DNA of 64,000 nt, taken from Thalassobacillus sp. CUG 92003 (GTDB taxonomy: Bacteria; Bacillota; Bacilli; Bacillales; Halobacillaceae). The stretch is from positions 392,066 through 456,065 of the forward strand of contig NZ_JABLSJ010000002.1 in assembly GCF_013618635.1 (NCBI RefSeq), given 5' to 3'. The notes under the pieces are model-generated. The model saw only the letters and a list, made by a program, of their open reading frames with translations. It had not been told where the DNA came from and made no database searches. Of the stretch, positions 8,847-17,913 are shown piece by piece. The stretch's first letter is position 1. Every line of letters begins with the position of its first letter. The translations under genes were made by a program, and so were the position numbers.

Positions 8847-9716
8847 TCACGTGACATAGCGGTCCAGGACACGATCGACGGAAGGGCCGTAGCTTTCTCC
8901 GAAAATATTCAAATGGACAAGCAAATAAAACAGCTGATACAACGGTTTCGTATCGTGATAGTAATCCGGCAGGGGCTGGACCTCCTCATAGGCGGAATAA
9001 AAGGTTTTCGGGAAACCTCCGAACAGTTCTGTAAAGGCTAACTCAAAAGCGCGGTCCCCATACAGAATCGAAGGATCGATGACATAGGGACGCCCTTCAG
9101 GACCGCTCATCCAATTTCCGCCCCATAAATCACCATGCAAAAGAGACGGGCTTGGCCGTGCTGGGATCCATCTTTCCAAATACGTCAGCAGGGTTTCCAT
9201 TTTGCGGTGGCGGGAGGCAGGCATTTTGTTTTGCTGAACAGCCCGTTCAAATTGATTTTTCAGTCGTTGGTCACGGTAATACACGAGCCAATTATCAAAC
9301 CAACCATTAGGCTGGGGGAGTGTACCGACAAATGTCTCCTCGTGGAACCCGAATTGATTGGCATGCGTGGCGTGCATCTCAGCGAGTAAACGTCCCAGCT
9401 GCTCTTCGCTTTTGGGGGAGGGGGTTTGTGTGATCCAGTCCATCACAATAACAGCAGGGCTGCCATCCTCAGGTTCATCGTAGTAATGGACATTCGGCAC
9501 TGAAAGAGTGTCGCTCTCCTTGATTAAATTGAGACCTTCGGCTTCTACTCTAAAGAAGTGGCTGGAGATGTGTTGGTTTCCTTTGATGAAATATTGTTCA
9601 TTCAAGGTTTCGACGTAAAAGGCCTGGTTAATGTCGCCGCCCGATAGGCTGCGCATAGATGTGATGGGGGATGTATCGTTCACATGGCTTAATGCGCGCT
9701 GAATCGTTTCTCTCAT
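8847..9716 (-). CDS. Fructosamine/ketosamine kinase family protein
   Basis: A 289-residue cytosolic kinase of the fructosamine-3-kinase family (APH-like fold). It is expected to phosphorylate ketosamines formed by glycation so that they decompose and release the amine. Visible motifs are the Gly-rich start LSGGDINQAFYV, EAEGLNLI, the catalytic loop LLHGDLWGGNW, and YVIDPSILYGDRAFELAFT containing the metal-binding Asp. Two tandem ATGs exist; the second (9716) has better spacing to AGGTG. Glycation repair fits a cell that handles reducing sugars, but the in vivo substrate is unknown. Confidence 0.88.
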   Translation of the reverse strand: MRETIQRALSHVNDTSPITSMRSLSGGDINQAFYVETLNEQYFIKGNQHISSHFFRVEAEGLNLIKESDTLSVPNVHYYDEPEDGSPAVIVMDWITQTPSPKSEEQLGRLLAEMHATHANQFGFHEETFVGTLPQPNGWFDNWLVYYRDQRLKNQFERAVQQNKMPASRHRKMETLLTYLERWIPARPSPSLLHGDLWGGNWMSGPEGRPYVIDPSILYGDRAFELAFTELFGGFPKTFYSAYEEVQPLPDYYHDTKPLYQLFYLLVHLNIFGESYGPSVDRVLDRYVT

Positions 9717-9786
9717 CATAACACCTGCTTTTTTCTAGAATGTCGTTCTGCTGGTTTGTACCCTTCTCTACCATGGATGACACATA

Positions 9787-10542
9787 TTAAGAGAAGGCAG
9801 CAGGTTGGCTGGCATGCGTATCGCGGTATTGTTTCGGAGTCAAGCCGAGATGTTTACGAAAAACAGAGGTATAGTAGCTTTGATTGCAAAATTTAAAGAG
9901 GCCCGAAATGTCTGAGATAGAAGTCGTCGTATGAAGAAGGAAATATTTCGATTCCTCTACGCGTTTTTCATTGATAAATTGCACAATCGATCGCCCCACT
10001 TCTTTTTTGAACAAATGCGAGAGGTAACTTGGGCTTACATAGCAATGGCCGGCGATTTGTTCCAATCTGAGGTCATCCAATATGTGATCATGAATAAATG
10101 TGATCGCTTTATTGATGATGGTGGAATAAGGGAGCCCTTCTAATTCAATCACCATTTGAATGAAGTGGCTGAGCATCTCGTATTCCAGCTCGTCCAAACG
10201 TTCCGGTGTATTCCTCAGTTCAATTTCCAGGATGTAAGCGTCGCTTAAATTGAACGCCGTTTCGGCTTCGACACCTGCACTGATGATCGCTCGCGTAAAG
10301 AGCGTACATGAACAAATCAAAGAATTTTTTAAAGATCTTAATGGGGTATGAGCCAGAGTCGGGCGTTGGTCTTTATTGATATTTTTTAATAAGTTCATAG
10401 CCCGCTCTTTATTCTGGCTTGTAATCGCTTCTATCAATTGTTGTTCCATTAAAAAAGACGGGTGCAAATAGTGGTTTTGCCTATTATTCATGCGGACTGT
10501 CATAAACCTTTCCAACATGTTGGGTTTGATGGTGTTTGTCAT
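9787..10542 (-). CDS. AraC family transcriptional regulator
   Basis: A 251-residue regulator. The C-terminal 100 residues contain two helix-turn-helix motifs of the AraC/XylS type: LRLEQIAGHCYVSPSYLSHL and the second helix pair ending SVFRKHLGLTPKQYR. The N-terminal 140 residues are mostly helical with no recognised sugar-binding fold. The start at 10542 follows AAGGGGGG. It is divergent from the disaccharide operon starting at 10670, and the intergenic region holds that operon's promoter and a cre site, so it is the likely local regulator. Its ligand is inferred to be the operon's sugar. Confidence 0.88.
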   Translation of the reverse strand: MTNTIKPNMLERFMTVRMNNRQNHYLHPSFLMEQQLIEAITSQNKERAMNLLKNINKDQRPTLAHTPLRSLKNSLICSCTLFTRAIISAGVEAETAFNLSDAYILEIELRNTPERLDELEYEMLSHFIQMVIELEGLPYSTIINKAITFIHDHILDDLRLEQIAGHCYVSPSYLSHLFKKEVGRSIVQFINEKRVEESKYFLLHTTTSISDISGLFKFCNQSYYTSVFRKHLGLTPKQYRDTHASQPAAFS

Positions 10543-10570
10543 GATATCCCCCCTTGAAGTGCTTAAATTT

Positions 10571-10600
10571 TTGTTAAACATATAAATAATTTAATATAAT
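10571..10600 (+). promoter_or_regulatory. Sigma-A-type promoter of the disaccharide operon
   Basis: TTGTTA at 10571-10576 and TATAAT at 10595-10600, spaced 18 bp, placing the start near 10607, about 60 bp ahead of the lipoprotein gene. Confidence 0.55.
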
Positions 10601-10614
10601 TGTAAGCGATTCCA
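10600..10614 (+). promoter_or_regulatory. CcpA cre site
   Basis: TTGTAAGCGATTCCA fits the cre consensus WTGNAANCGNWNNCW at every defined position. It sits across the predicted transcription start just after the -10 box, the position expected for catabolite repression. Confidence 0.7.
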
Positions 10615-10669
10615 TAGTAATATGAAACCATATCGTATCAAAAAATTTTATCAAGGAGGTCACATACTG

Positions 10670-11962
10670 ATGAAAAAATGGCTTTCATTATTGTTTCTAG
10701 TTTCATTGATGGCAATCGTAGTTGCAGGGTGTAGCGGCGACGGTGGCGGAGAAGGCGGGGAAGACACGGGATCTGACTCGGAAGAAACGAGCGGGGACGA
10801 AGGTTCCTCCGGTGAGAAAACGGTGATCAATTTCGCTGCTCAAAACGATAATACACCTGCAACGCAAGCAGCGATTGATGCTTTTAATGAGCAGTCTGAT
10901 GAGTATAAAGTTGAATGGACAGAGATGACCAACGACTCAGCTCAGATGCACGATCAACTACTTACAACGCTTTCTAGCGGTTCTAATGAGTACGACGTGA
11001 TTTCAATGGACGTTGTCTGGGCAGGTGAATTTGCAGGCGCTGGATATATCGAACCGTTGGATGTCATGATGAGCGAAGACGATATCAATATGGATGACTA
11101 TAACGCAGGTTCGATGACCTCTGGTAATTATCAGGGTAAACAATACACCTTGCCGTTTTTCCCTGATGTGGGCTTGCTGTATTTCCGTAAAGACATCGTT
11201 TCTGAAGAAGACACTCAGAAGCTGGTATCCGGTGATTACACATATGAAGATTTGTTAGCTATGTCTGAAAAATACGCTTCAGAGAGTGATGCTGAGAATG
11301 GGATCGTGTACCAGTCCAAGCAGTATGAAGGCTTGACCGTTAACGCGACAGAGTTTACTAATCAATTTGATGAAACTGAAAAAGGGCTGCAAATGATGCA
11401 GAAATTCACGGCTTCTGATGCGGTGCCTGAAGATGTACTCAACTATACAGAGGGTGAAACGCATACGGCTTTTGAAAATGGCAATGCCGTATTTGCGCGT
11501 AACTGGCCATACATGTACGGCCGGATTATGGACCCTGAAGAAAGCGGTGCGACCATTAAAGCTGACCAAGTTTCCGTTGCTCCTCTTCCAAACGGCGGGG
11601 CAGTCGGCGGCTGGCTGCTGGGAATCACCTCTAATTCCGAAAACAAAGAAGGGGCCTGGGAATTTGTGAAATTCCTCTCAGGACCTGAAGGGCAGAAAAT
11701 CATGTCAACAGAAGGCGGCTACTTGCCAGGATACACAGCATTGCTTGAGGACGAAGAGGTACTCGAATCGAATGATCTGTTGAACTTTGAAGGTTTCCAG
11801 GCAGCTCTGGATAGTACCATTGCGCGTCCTGTTTCACCAGAATATTCTAAAGCATCCAACGAAATTCAGGTAGCTGTTCATAAGTACTTGAGTTCCGGAG
11901 ATGGCCTTGATGAAGCGGTGCAGAAGGTTAATGCTGCGATTGAGACAGAAGAAGCGGAATAA
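10670..11962 (+). CDS. Sugar ABC transporter substrate-binding lipoprotein (CUT1 type)
   Basis: A 430-residue extracellular solute-binding protein family 1 lipoprotein. The signal peptide MKKWLSLLFLVSLMAIVVAGC ends at a lipobox, so the mature protein would be lipid-anchored at Cys. It is followed by an acidic Gly/Ser/Glu linker of about 30 residues, then the two-lobed fold typical of maltose/trehalose-binding proteins (blocks NDNTPATQAAIDAF, YEDLLAMSEKYA, AVGGWLLGI). The start at 10670 has AAGGAGGT; an upstream in-frame ATG at 10622 is rejected. It is the first gene of the operon with two permeases and a GH65 enzyme. Sugar identity is inferred as an alpha-glucoside disaccharide. Confidence 0.9.
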   Translation: MKKWLSLLFLVSLMAIVVAGCSGDGGGEGGEDTGSDSEETSGDEGSSGEKTVINFAAQNDNTPATQAAIDAFNEQSDEYKVEWTEMTNDSAQMHDQLLTTLSSGSNEYDVISMDVVWAGEFAGAGYIEPLDVMMSEDDINMDDYNAGSMTSGNYQGKQYTLPFFPDVGLLYFRKDIVSEEDTQKLVSGDYTYEDLLAMSEKYASESDAENGIVYQSKQYEGLTVNATEFTNQFDETEKGLQMMQKFTASDAVPEDVLNYTEGETHTAFENGNAVFARNWPYMYGRIMDPEESGATIKADQVSVAPLPNGGAVGGWLLGITSNSENKEGAWEFVKFLSGPEGQKIMSTEGGYLPGYTALLEDEEVLESNDLLNFEGFQAALDSTIARPVSPEYSKASNEIQVAVHKYLSSGDGLDEAVQKVNAAIETEEAE

Positions 11963-11982
11963 TGAGCGACACGTTTGATATT

Positions 11983-12015
11983 CAGGCCATGCTGAACATA
12001 AAGCAGCATGGCCTG
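11983..12015 (+). other. Intercistronic hairpin between binding protein and permease genes
   Basis: Perfect 12-bp stem CAGGCCATGCTG / CAGCATGGCCTG with a 9-base loop, without a strong T run. Such hairpins often let the binding-protein mRNA outnumber the permease part by partial termination or 3' protection. Confidence 0.65.
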
Positions 12016-12072
12016 TCCATTTTGTCAGGATGAAAATATAACCGTCTAGAGGTGAAGCTGAGGAGGGTTACA

Positions 12073-13287
12073 ATGAAGAAGATGGGCTTTAAAGGCTCGA
12101 TTTTTATTATTCCAATATTGATATTGATTGCAATATTTTCTTTATGGCCGGTGCTGCAGTCTTTTACTTACACATTCTTTGATTATCAGTTGAACGATCG
12201 CAGTAAAGCAGGACTTTATTTGAATGACCGCTTCAACGTTGACTTATTTAATGAATCATCGACTTATATTGATCTATTCCTTGAACGGGACATGGACAAT
12301 ATTACAGAGGAAGAAGACGTAGCCAAGGCTGAAGATTTGATGGCCCGTCTCGATGAGCTTGACCAGGAATTTGAAGGTGAGTCGGGTGTTATTACCATTG
12401 ATGACAGTGTAAAAGAGGATATCCAGGCGTTTCATGAAGATGCCAGCACATTAGTATCGAACTTTAATGAGAAGTATGATATGCAGACTGGACAAAACTT
12501 ACCTGATATTGTGGCTGATGTTGATAATAGCCTGATCGAGTCCAACTTTGTGGGGCTGGCTAATTATAAGAAAGCCTTCAAAGATGCCTTTATCGGCACG
12601 GCCACGATCAATACGTTGATTTTTACAGGGGTCTCTGTGTTCTTAGAATTAATCCTTGGCCTCGGCATGGCAATGATCATGGACAAGGGGATGCGTGGCC
12701 AAGGATTTATTCGGACAGCTTCATTAATTCCCTGGGCCATTCCGACTGCAGTGGCAGCCCTGATGTGGAGTTATCTCTATGATGGGACAGCAGGTGTGGT
12801 GGCCGAAATATTTGCTAATATCGGCTTAATCGGTGCGCCGACAGATCTACTGCAGACTGGTGCGGGTGCCATGACAGCCGCTATTTTAGCGGACGTATGG
12901 AAAACGACGCCTTATATGGCTATCCTGCTGTTAGCGGGTCTTCAAACGATTCCAAAATCCTTGTATGAAGCAGGTTCGATTGATGGGGCAAGTAAAGTGC
13001 AGCAATTTATAAACATTACGCTGCCGTTGTTGAAACCTGCTGTACTTGTGGCGCTGCTATTCCGTACGCTCGATGCGTTCCGCGTCTTCGATTTGATTTA
13101 CGTCCTCACAGGTGGAGGACCCGGAGGCTCGACGGAAACGCTCTCGATTTATTCTTATAAAGTCATGTTTGCTCAGACGAACTTTGGCTACGGCTCTGTG
13201 ATTGTCATGATCATGTTTGTGATCGTTGCCATCATCGCCACGATTTATGTTAAAGTGCTGGGCGCAGATGTTATGGAAAAAAATTAA
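12073..13287 (+). CDS. Sugar ABC transporter permease, MalF-like with long extracellular loop
   Basis: A 404-residue inner-membrane permease. After the first membrane segment there is an acidic loop of roughly 110 residues (from DYQLNDRSKAGLYL to NKKAFKD-like sequence). The usual BPD permease core follows, with the EAA-type motif YEAGSIDGASKVQQF that contacts the ATPase. CUT1 permeases of this type usually have about 290-310 residues, so the loop is extra and recalls the MalF P2 loop that touches the binding protein. The start at 12073 is chosen for AGGAGGG five bases upstream. The gene pairs with the next permease gene. Confidence 0.9.
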   Translation: MKKMGFKGSIFIIPILILIAIFSLWPVLQSFTYTFFDYQLNDRSKAGLYLNDRFNVDLFNESSTYIDLFLERDMDNITEEEDVAKAEDLMARLDELDQEFEGESGVITIDDSVKEDIQAFHEDASTLVSNFNEKYDMQTGQNLPDIVADVDNSLIESNFVGLANYKKAFKDAFIGTATINTLIFTGVSVFLELILGLGMAMIMDKGMRGQGFIRTASLIPWAIPTAVAALMWSYLYDGTAGVVAEIFANIGLIGAPTDLLQTGAGAMTAAILADVWKTTPYMAILLLAGLQTIPKSLYEAGSIDGASKVQQFINITLPLLKPAVLVALLFRTLDAFRVFDLIYVLTGGGPGGSTETLSIYSYKVMFAQTNFGYGSVIVMIMFVIVAIIATIYVKVLGADVMEKN

Positions 13288-13302
13288 AGGAGGTTGAGTG
13301 AG

Positions 13303-14148
13303 ATGGCAAAACAAAAGCATCCGAATTCATCTAAAAGTAACTGGTTATTTCTGGTTGTTCTAGCATTTTATTTAGTCGTTGTTGTTTTTCCGTTTTTGTG
13401 GATCTTCATCACCTCCTTTAAGAGTACAGGTGAAATTTTCGGTAACAATCCCTTCAATATCATCCCGGAAAATCCGACTTTGTCCCACTATTCCAGTGTT
13501 ATTTTTGATAAAGGCATTTTTACAGCCATCTGGAACAGCCTTGTCGTTTCAGGCGTGACCACCATTTATATTGTGTTTGTGGCGACCTTGGCGGCTTATG
13601 CTATCTCCCGTTTTGATTTCTTTGGCAAAAATCTTTTGCTAGGAATTGTCTTAGCGGTTTCCATGTTTCCGCAAATGATTGTCATTGGTCCGATCTACAA
13701 CCTATTCGTTGATTTAGGGTGGACAAACAGCTACTGGATCACCCTCCCGTATTCTTCCATTACATTGCCAATGGCGGTTTGGATATTGGTGACCCATTTC
13801 AATCAAATTCCTATGGCTCTTGAGGAATCGGCCAAAATGGACGGGGCGAATCGGTTTCAGACGTTGTTCCGGATTGTGTTTCCGTTAGCGGCTCCTGGGG
13901 TATTCACCACTGCAATCATTGTGTTCATCACAGCGTGGAATGAATTTGTACTTGCAATTACCATCAACTCTGATGCTTCTTATCATACCGTACCGGTTGC
14001 CATTTCCTTTCTCAGAACCCAATTTGAGATTCTGTGGGGTCAAGTAGCAGCTGCGACCACTCTGGTAACCATTCCAACGCTTTTGATTGTCTTGTTCTTC
14101 CAGAAACAGATTGTCTCTGGTTTGACAAGTGGTGGTGTGAAAGAATGA
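13303..14148 (+). CDS. Sugar ABC transporter permease, MalG-like
   Basis: A 281-residue permease with six predicted membrane segments and the EAA motif LEESAKMDGANRFQTLFRI, forming the transmembrane pair with the upstream MalF-like protein. AAAGGAGGT lies eight bases before ATG 13303; an upstream TTG in frame overlaps that site and is rejected. No ATPase gene is in the operon or the window. In Firmicutes, CUT1 importers often borrow a shared MsmX-type ATPase, and that is inferred here. Confidence 0.92.
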   Translation: MAKQKHPNSSKSNWLFLVVLAFYLVVVVFPFLWIFITSFKSTGEIFGNNPFNIIPENPTLSHYSSVIFDKGIFTAIWNSLVVSGVTTIYIVFVATLAAYAISRFDFFGKNLLLGIVLAVSMFPQMIVIGPIYNLFVDLGWTNSYWITLPYSSITLPMAVWILVTHFNQIPMALEESAKMDGANRFQTLFRIVFPLAAPGVFTTAIIVFITAWNEFVLAITINSDASYHTVPVAISFLRTQFEILWGQVAAATTLVTIPTLLIVLFFQKQIVSGLTSGGVKE

Positions 14149-14170
14149 TGAATAAAGGAGAGATGGGCCA

Positions 14171-16468
14171 ATGAGCTGGAAAATTAAACGACACTCCATG
14201 AAAGAAACCGACTTAACCAACGAAGAAAGCCTATTCTTTCTCGGTAATGGGTACATCGGAGTCCGCGGAAATTTTGAAGAAACGTATGGGGAAGCGATCG
14301 GAACCATACGAGGCACGTATTTGAATGCGTTTCATGACGTGATTGATATTCCTTATGGAGAGAAGCTTTTCGCGTTTCCGGATAATCAGCAGAAAATGCT
14401 GAATGTGATGGATAGCCAAACGATTCATGTTTATTTAGGTGAAGAAAAAGAACATTTCTCCATGACAGAAGGGGAAGTGCTTGATTATACACGTACACTT
14501 CATATGGACGAGGGGCGCATGGTCCGTGAGATACATTGGAAATCTCCACTCGGGCGAGAAATCAAGGTGCAGTTTGAACGACTCGTTTCGTTTGTACACC
14601 GTGAACTATTTCTTATCAACATGACCCTCACCCCCATGAATTTTTCTGAGTCGATCACGGTTGTTTCGGTTTTAAATGGGGATGTCGAAAACTATGTGAA
14701 TCCCGATGACCCAAGAGTGGCTGCCGGTGAAGCCAAACGTCTTCATGTGGAAACATTAGATGCAACTGACGAATGTGGCTTCGTCCGCTCCCGGGCGGAA
14801 AACTCCGGGCTGGAAGCGGCCTCCCTCACGTACCATAACACGCAGGAAGGCAAGCTGATCGATTTGCAGCAGGAAGATGTGTTAAAGCGTATCGTTTTCA
14901 CCTATCAATGGCAGGGTGAAGAAGGAAAGGTCATTGATTTGAGCAAACGCAACATTTATGTCGATACGCTGCGTCATAAAGAGGATCTTTTTCAAAATGC
15001 GTATCGTTTAAAGGATCAACTTGATACGGTGGAAGATGAGCAATTGTTTGCTTCGCAGCACAAATATCTGACCAGGTTCTGGCAGCATGCCGATGTGGAG
15101 GTAGAGGGGGATGAAGCCTTACAAGAGGCGCTCCGTTTTAATCTCTACCATTTGTTGCAATCCGTTGGAAGAGATAAGCATAGTAACATTTCAGCAAAAG
15201 GCTTGTCGGGGGAAGGCTACGAAGGCCATTATTTTTGGGATACAGAAATTTATATGTTCCCTGTTTTTCTCATGACTGCCCCTGAGTTAGCGAAGCAGCT
15301 GCTCATATACCGCTATTCGATTCTGGAGCATGCTAAAGCCAGGGCTATAGAAATGGGGCACGGCCAGGGCGCGTTATTTCCTTGGCGGACGATCAGCGGG
15401 AGCGAATGTTCGTCCTATTTCCCAGCTGGCACGGCCCAATATCACATTAGTGCGGATATTGCTTACAGCTATATTCAATATTACCACGCCACAGGCGATT
15501 TACAGTTCATGAATGATTACGGTGCCGAGTTACTGATTGAAACGGCGAGACTGTGGATTGATATTGGTCATTTTAGAGAAGATGGCAAATTCGCCATTGA
15601 TGATGTGACGGGTCCGGACGAATATACAGCGATTGTCAATAACAACTACTACACGAACGCGATGGCGAAGCATAATCTTAACTGGGCAAACGAAATGATT
15701 CAAATTTTGAGACAAGAGGATTCCGCACGGTTCCAGCAAGTTGAGGACCGTCTTAACTTGCGTGAGGAAGAGCTGGAAAGTTTTTGTATTGCTGCTGAGG
15801 CCATGTTCCTGCCTTATGATCAAGAACGGGGCATCAATCCTCAAGATGACACATTTCTTAATAAGGCCGTATGGAATTTTGAACAAACTCCTAAGGAGCA
15901 TTACCCTTTACTGTTGAATTATCATCCGTTGACGCTGTATCGTTATCAGGTGTGTAAACAGGCGGATACGGTGCTAGCGCATTTCTTATTGGAAGATGAA
16001 GCGGACGAAGCGACGATCCGCAATTCGTTCGACTACTATGAACGCGTCACGACTCACGATTCATCGTTATCATCGTGTGTGTTCAGTATGATGGCCGCCC
16101 GGGTCGGAGAACTCGATAAAGCTTACCATTATTTCCAGGAAACAGCGAGACTCGATCTGGATAATACGCATGGCAACACGAAAGACGGTCTCCATTTAGC
16201 TAACATGGGCGGCACGTGGATGGCTATGGTATTTGGCTTTGCAGGTCTTCGGATTAAAGCGGATGGCCTTCATTTGTCTCCTCAGCTTCCTGAGCAATGG
16301 GAGCGTTTCTCATTCCATCTGCATTATAAAGGGCAATTAATTGAAGCGACCGTCACCAAAGATGATTGCCTGATCCGGTTAGTCGAAGAAGGAGAGCCGG
16401 TCAGTCTTGTGGTGAATGAAGAAGTGTATCATTTAACTTATGACCAGGAATTGCGCGTTCCCCATTAA
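14171..16468 (+). CDS. Glycoside hydrolase family 65 phosphorylase (maltose/trehalose phosphorylase type)
   Basis: A 765-residue cytosolic GH65 enzyme, normal length for disaccharide phosphorylases. It would cleave an alpha-glucoside with phosphate to beta-glucose 1-phosphate plus glucose. Family blocks: NGYIGVRGNFEE at the N terminus, GEGYEGHYFWDTEIYMFP in the barrel, and VTGPDEYTAIVNNNYYTNAM carrying the general acid Glu484. The C-terminal small beta domains are also present. Maltose, trehalose, kojibiose and nigerose enzymes share these motifs, so the substrate cannot be fixed by eye. It is the last gene of the operon; the usual partner beta-phosphoglucomutase is absent from the window. 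Confidence 0.88.
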   Translation: MSWKIKRHSMKETDLTNEESLFFLGNGYIGVRGNFEETYGEAIGTIRGTYLNAFHDVIDIPYGEKLFAFPDNQQKMLNVMDSQTIHVYLGEEKEHFSMTEGEVLDYTRTLHMDEGRMVREIHWKSPLGREIKVQFERLVSFVHRELFLINMTLTPMNFSESITVVSVLNGDVENYVNPDDPRVAAGEAKRLHVETLDATDECGFVRSRAENSGLEAASLTYHNTQEGKLIDLQQEDVLKRIVFTYQWQGEEGKVIDLSKRNIYVDTLRHKEDLFQNAYRLKDQLDTVEDEQLFASQHKYLTRFWQHADVEVEGDEALQEALRFNLYHLLQSVGRDKHSNISAKGLSGEGYEGHYFWDTEIYMFPVFLMTAPELAKQLLIYRYSILEHAKARAIEMGHGQGALFPWRTISGSECSSYFPAGTAQYHISADIAYSYIQYYHATGDLQFMNDYGAELLIETARLWIDIGHFREDGKFAIDDVTGPDEYTAIVNNNYYTNAMAKHNLNWANEMIQILRQEDSARFQQVEDRLNLREEELESFCIAAEAMFLPYDQERGINPQDDTFLNKAVWNFEQTPKEHYPLLLNYHPLTLYRYQVCKQADTVLAHFLLEDEADEATIRNSFDYYERVTTHDSSLSSCVFSMMAARVGELDKAYHYFQETARLDLDNTHGNTKDGLHLANMGGTWMAMVFGFAGLRIKADGLHLSPQLPEQWERFSFHLHYKGQLIEATVTKDDCLIRLVEEGEPVSLVVNEEVYHLTYDQELRVPH

Positions 16469-16483
16469 TGATAAATGAAGCAC

Positions 16484-16525
16484 AAAAAATGCCGAATGTT
16501 CAGCCGAAACATTCGGCATTTTTGT
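16484..16525 (+). terminator. Terminator of the disaccharide operon
   Basis: Stem AAAATGCCGAATGTT with AACATTCGGCATTTTT and loop CAGCCGA. A family A repeat follows directly. Confidence 0.85.
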
Positions 16526-16550
16526 GGTGTCAGCAAAGCTTCCCATTACC

Positions 16551-16683
16551 GCTACGTCAAAACACTTCGCTTTCCACGGGCACGGCCTCAGCTTCCTCAG
16601 AAAGCAAAAACCGCTTTCCTGCGGGATCTTCGGCTCGCGCTGTTCTCGTAGGAGTCTACGTGTTTTGACTACGCTCACGACCA
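16551..16683. repeat. Dispersed hairpin repeat, family A, copy 2
   Basis: Same element as at 5970-6100 in reverse orientation, with arms GTCAAAACAC / GTGTTTTGAC. It occupies most of the 16469-16849 gap; nothing else is seen there apart from the operon terminator. Confidence 0.85.
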
Positions 16684-16849
16684 TTGTTGACTTTAAGCAA
16701 GGTTCCTATATTTATATTTTACATCCATAACTCTCAGCCTCAATTGATGACTGCTGTTTATTCTGCGTGGAACGATTCATTTTCCATCGGAGAGCTTTGA
16801 GCCAAGATAAACGATTTTTCAAGGCTTAAAGGAACTGATCAACCCTTTA

Positions 16850-17746
16850 TTAATGGAAAGTGTTTCGTACGATGGGTTCCTGGAACACTTTTTCATAGGC
16901 GTGAATGACATTCCATACTTCAAAACCGAACTGGCGATACAAATGTTCAGCGTCCTGATTAGCGGTACGGACTGAAATGGTAACGCTGTTAAGGTTTAAG
17001 GCGTGGAAAGCGTATTGCAGGGCATGCTCGATCAGAGCTGTTCCTACCCCTTCGCCTCTGTCCGAAGGGGCGACGTTAACGAAACAAATTTCCCCCTCTT
17101 CTTCCGGGAGGATCGTTTCAAAATAGAGGTACCCCGCAATTTCTCCGTTTTGTTGGTAGCCCCACAGATAATTTCCGGCTTGATGCTTCAGTTCAAACAT
17201 TTCAGCTGCGGTGTAATAAGCTCCATCAGGATGAAGCGCCGCTATTGCTGCCTGGTCTTCAGGCGTGGCTTCGACAATGGAAGAGGCGTCTACATGCATA
17301 GGTTGGAACGTATCCCGCCATTGAATCAATGTTTTTTCCGTATTGTATAAGTGAAACGCATGCTGTTCACAAAAGTCGATGAGTTCCTGGTTCACTTGAA
17401 AACATGCGACTTTGACAGCGTTAAAGTACATTTCAATCGTTAGCGACGCTTTGTTCCATAAGCCTTCTAGCACCTCTGCTTCATGTTTGATGGCGAACGG
17501 TCCTAGCAGTCGGCAGAGCTTGTGCTCGAAAAACGGCAGAATACCAAGGAAACCGATGATCTCATTGTTTTCCCATGCGACATAGGCGAGCGGCTCCTTA
17601 AATTGGGTTAACGTCCAGATTTGTTCATATATTTCATTTTCATCTGAGGCTAGCCAGGCGACAAAATGGCGATCCTGCCCATTCATGCCATATAACCATT
17701 GAGATACCTGACGCAATTCTTTTACTTCCAGTTCCTTGATTTGCAT
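16850..17746 (-). CDS. GNAT family N-acetyltransferase, probable double-GNAT
   Basis: A 298-residue protein. The C-terminal half is a clear GNAT domain with the acetyl-CoA loop VAPSDRGEGVGTALIEHAL. The N-terminal half has GNAT-like strands (PLAYVAWENNEIIGFLGI) but no intact pyrophosphate loop, so it looks like a degenerate second GNAT fold. Target unknown. It is monocistronic on the minus strand. Confidence 0.75.
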   Translation of the reverse strand: MQIKELEVKELRQVSQWLYGMNGQDRHFVAWLASDENEIYEQIWTLTQFKEPLAYVAWENNEIIGFLGILPFFEHKLCRLLGPFAIKHEAEVLEGLWNKASLTIEMYFNAVKVACFQVNQELIDFCEQHAFHLYNTEKTLIQWRDTFQPMHVDASSIVEATPEDQAAIAALHPDGAYYTAAEMFELKHQAGNYLWGYQQNGEIAGYLYFETILPEEEGEICFVNVAPSDRGEGVGTALIEHALQYAFHALNLNSVTISVRTANQDAEHLYRQFGFEVWNVIHAYEKVFQEPIVRNTFH

Positions 17747-17913
17747 TCCTCATCACCAGACTTCTTTTTTTTTCAGCATGACATAGACACGCTGAAAAGC
17801 CAATGCCAATGTTTGAAGACCTGCAGTGAGCTTAATCTTAATGATTGACAATGCCGATAACGGGTAAAAATAACGTATATGGACAACCAATGGTTCATCA
17901 GGGGGGTGAGCGT

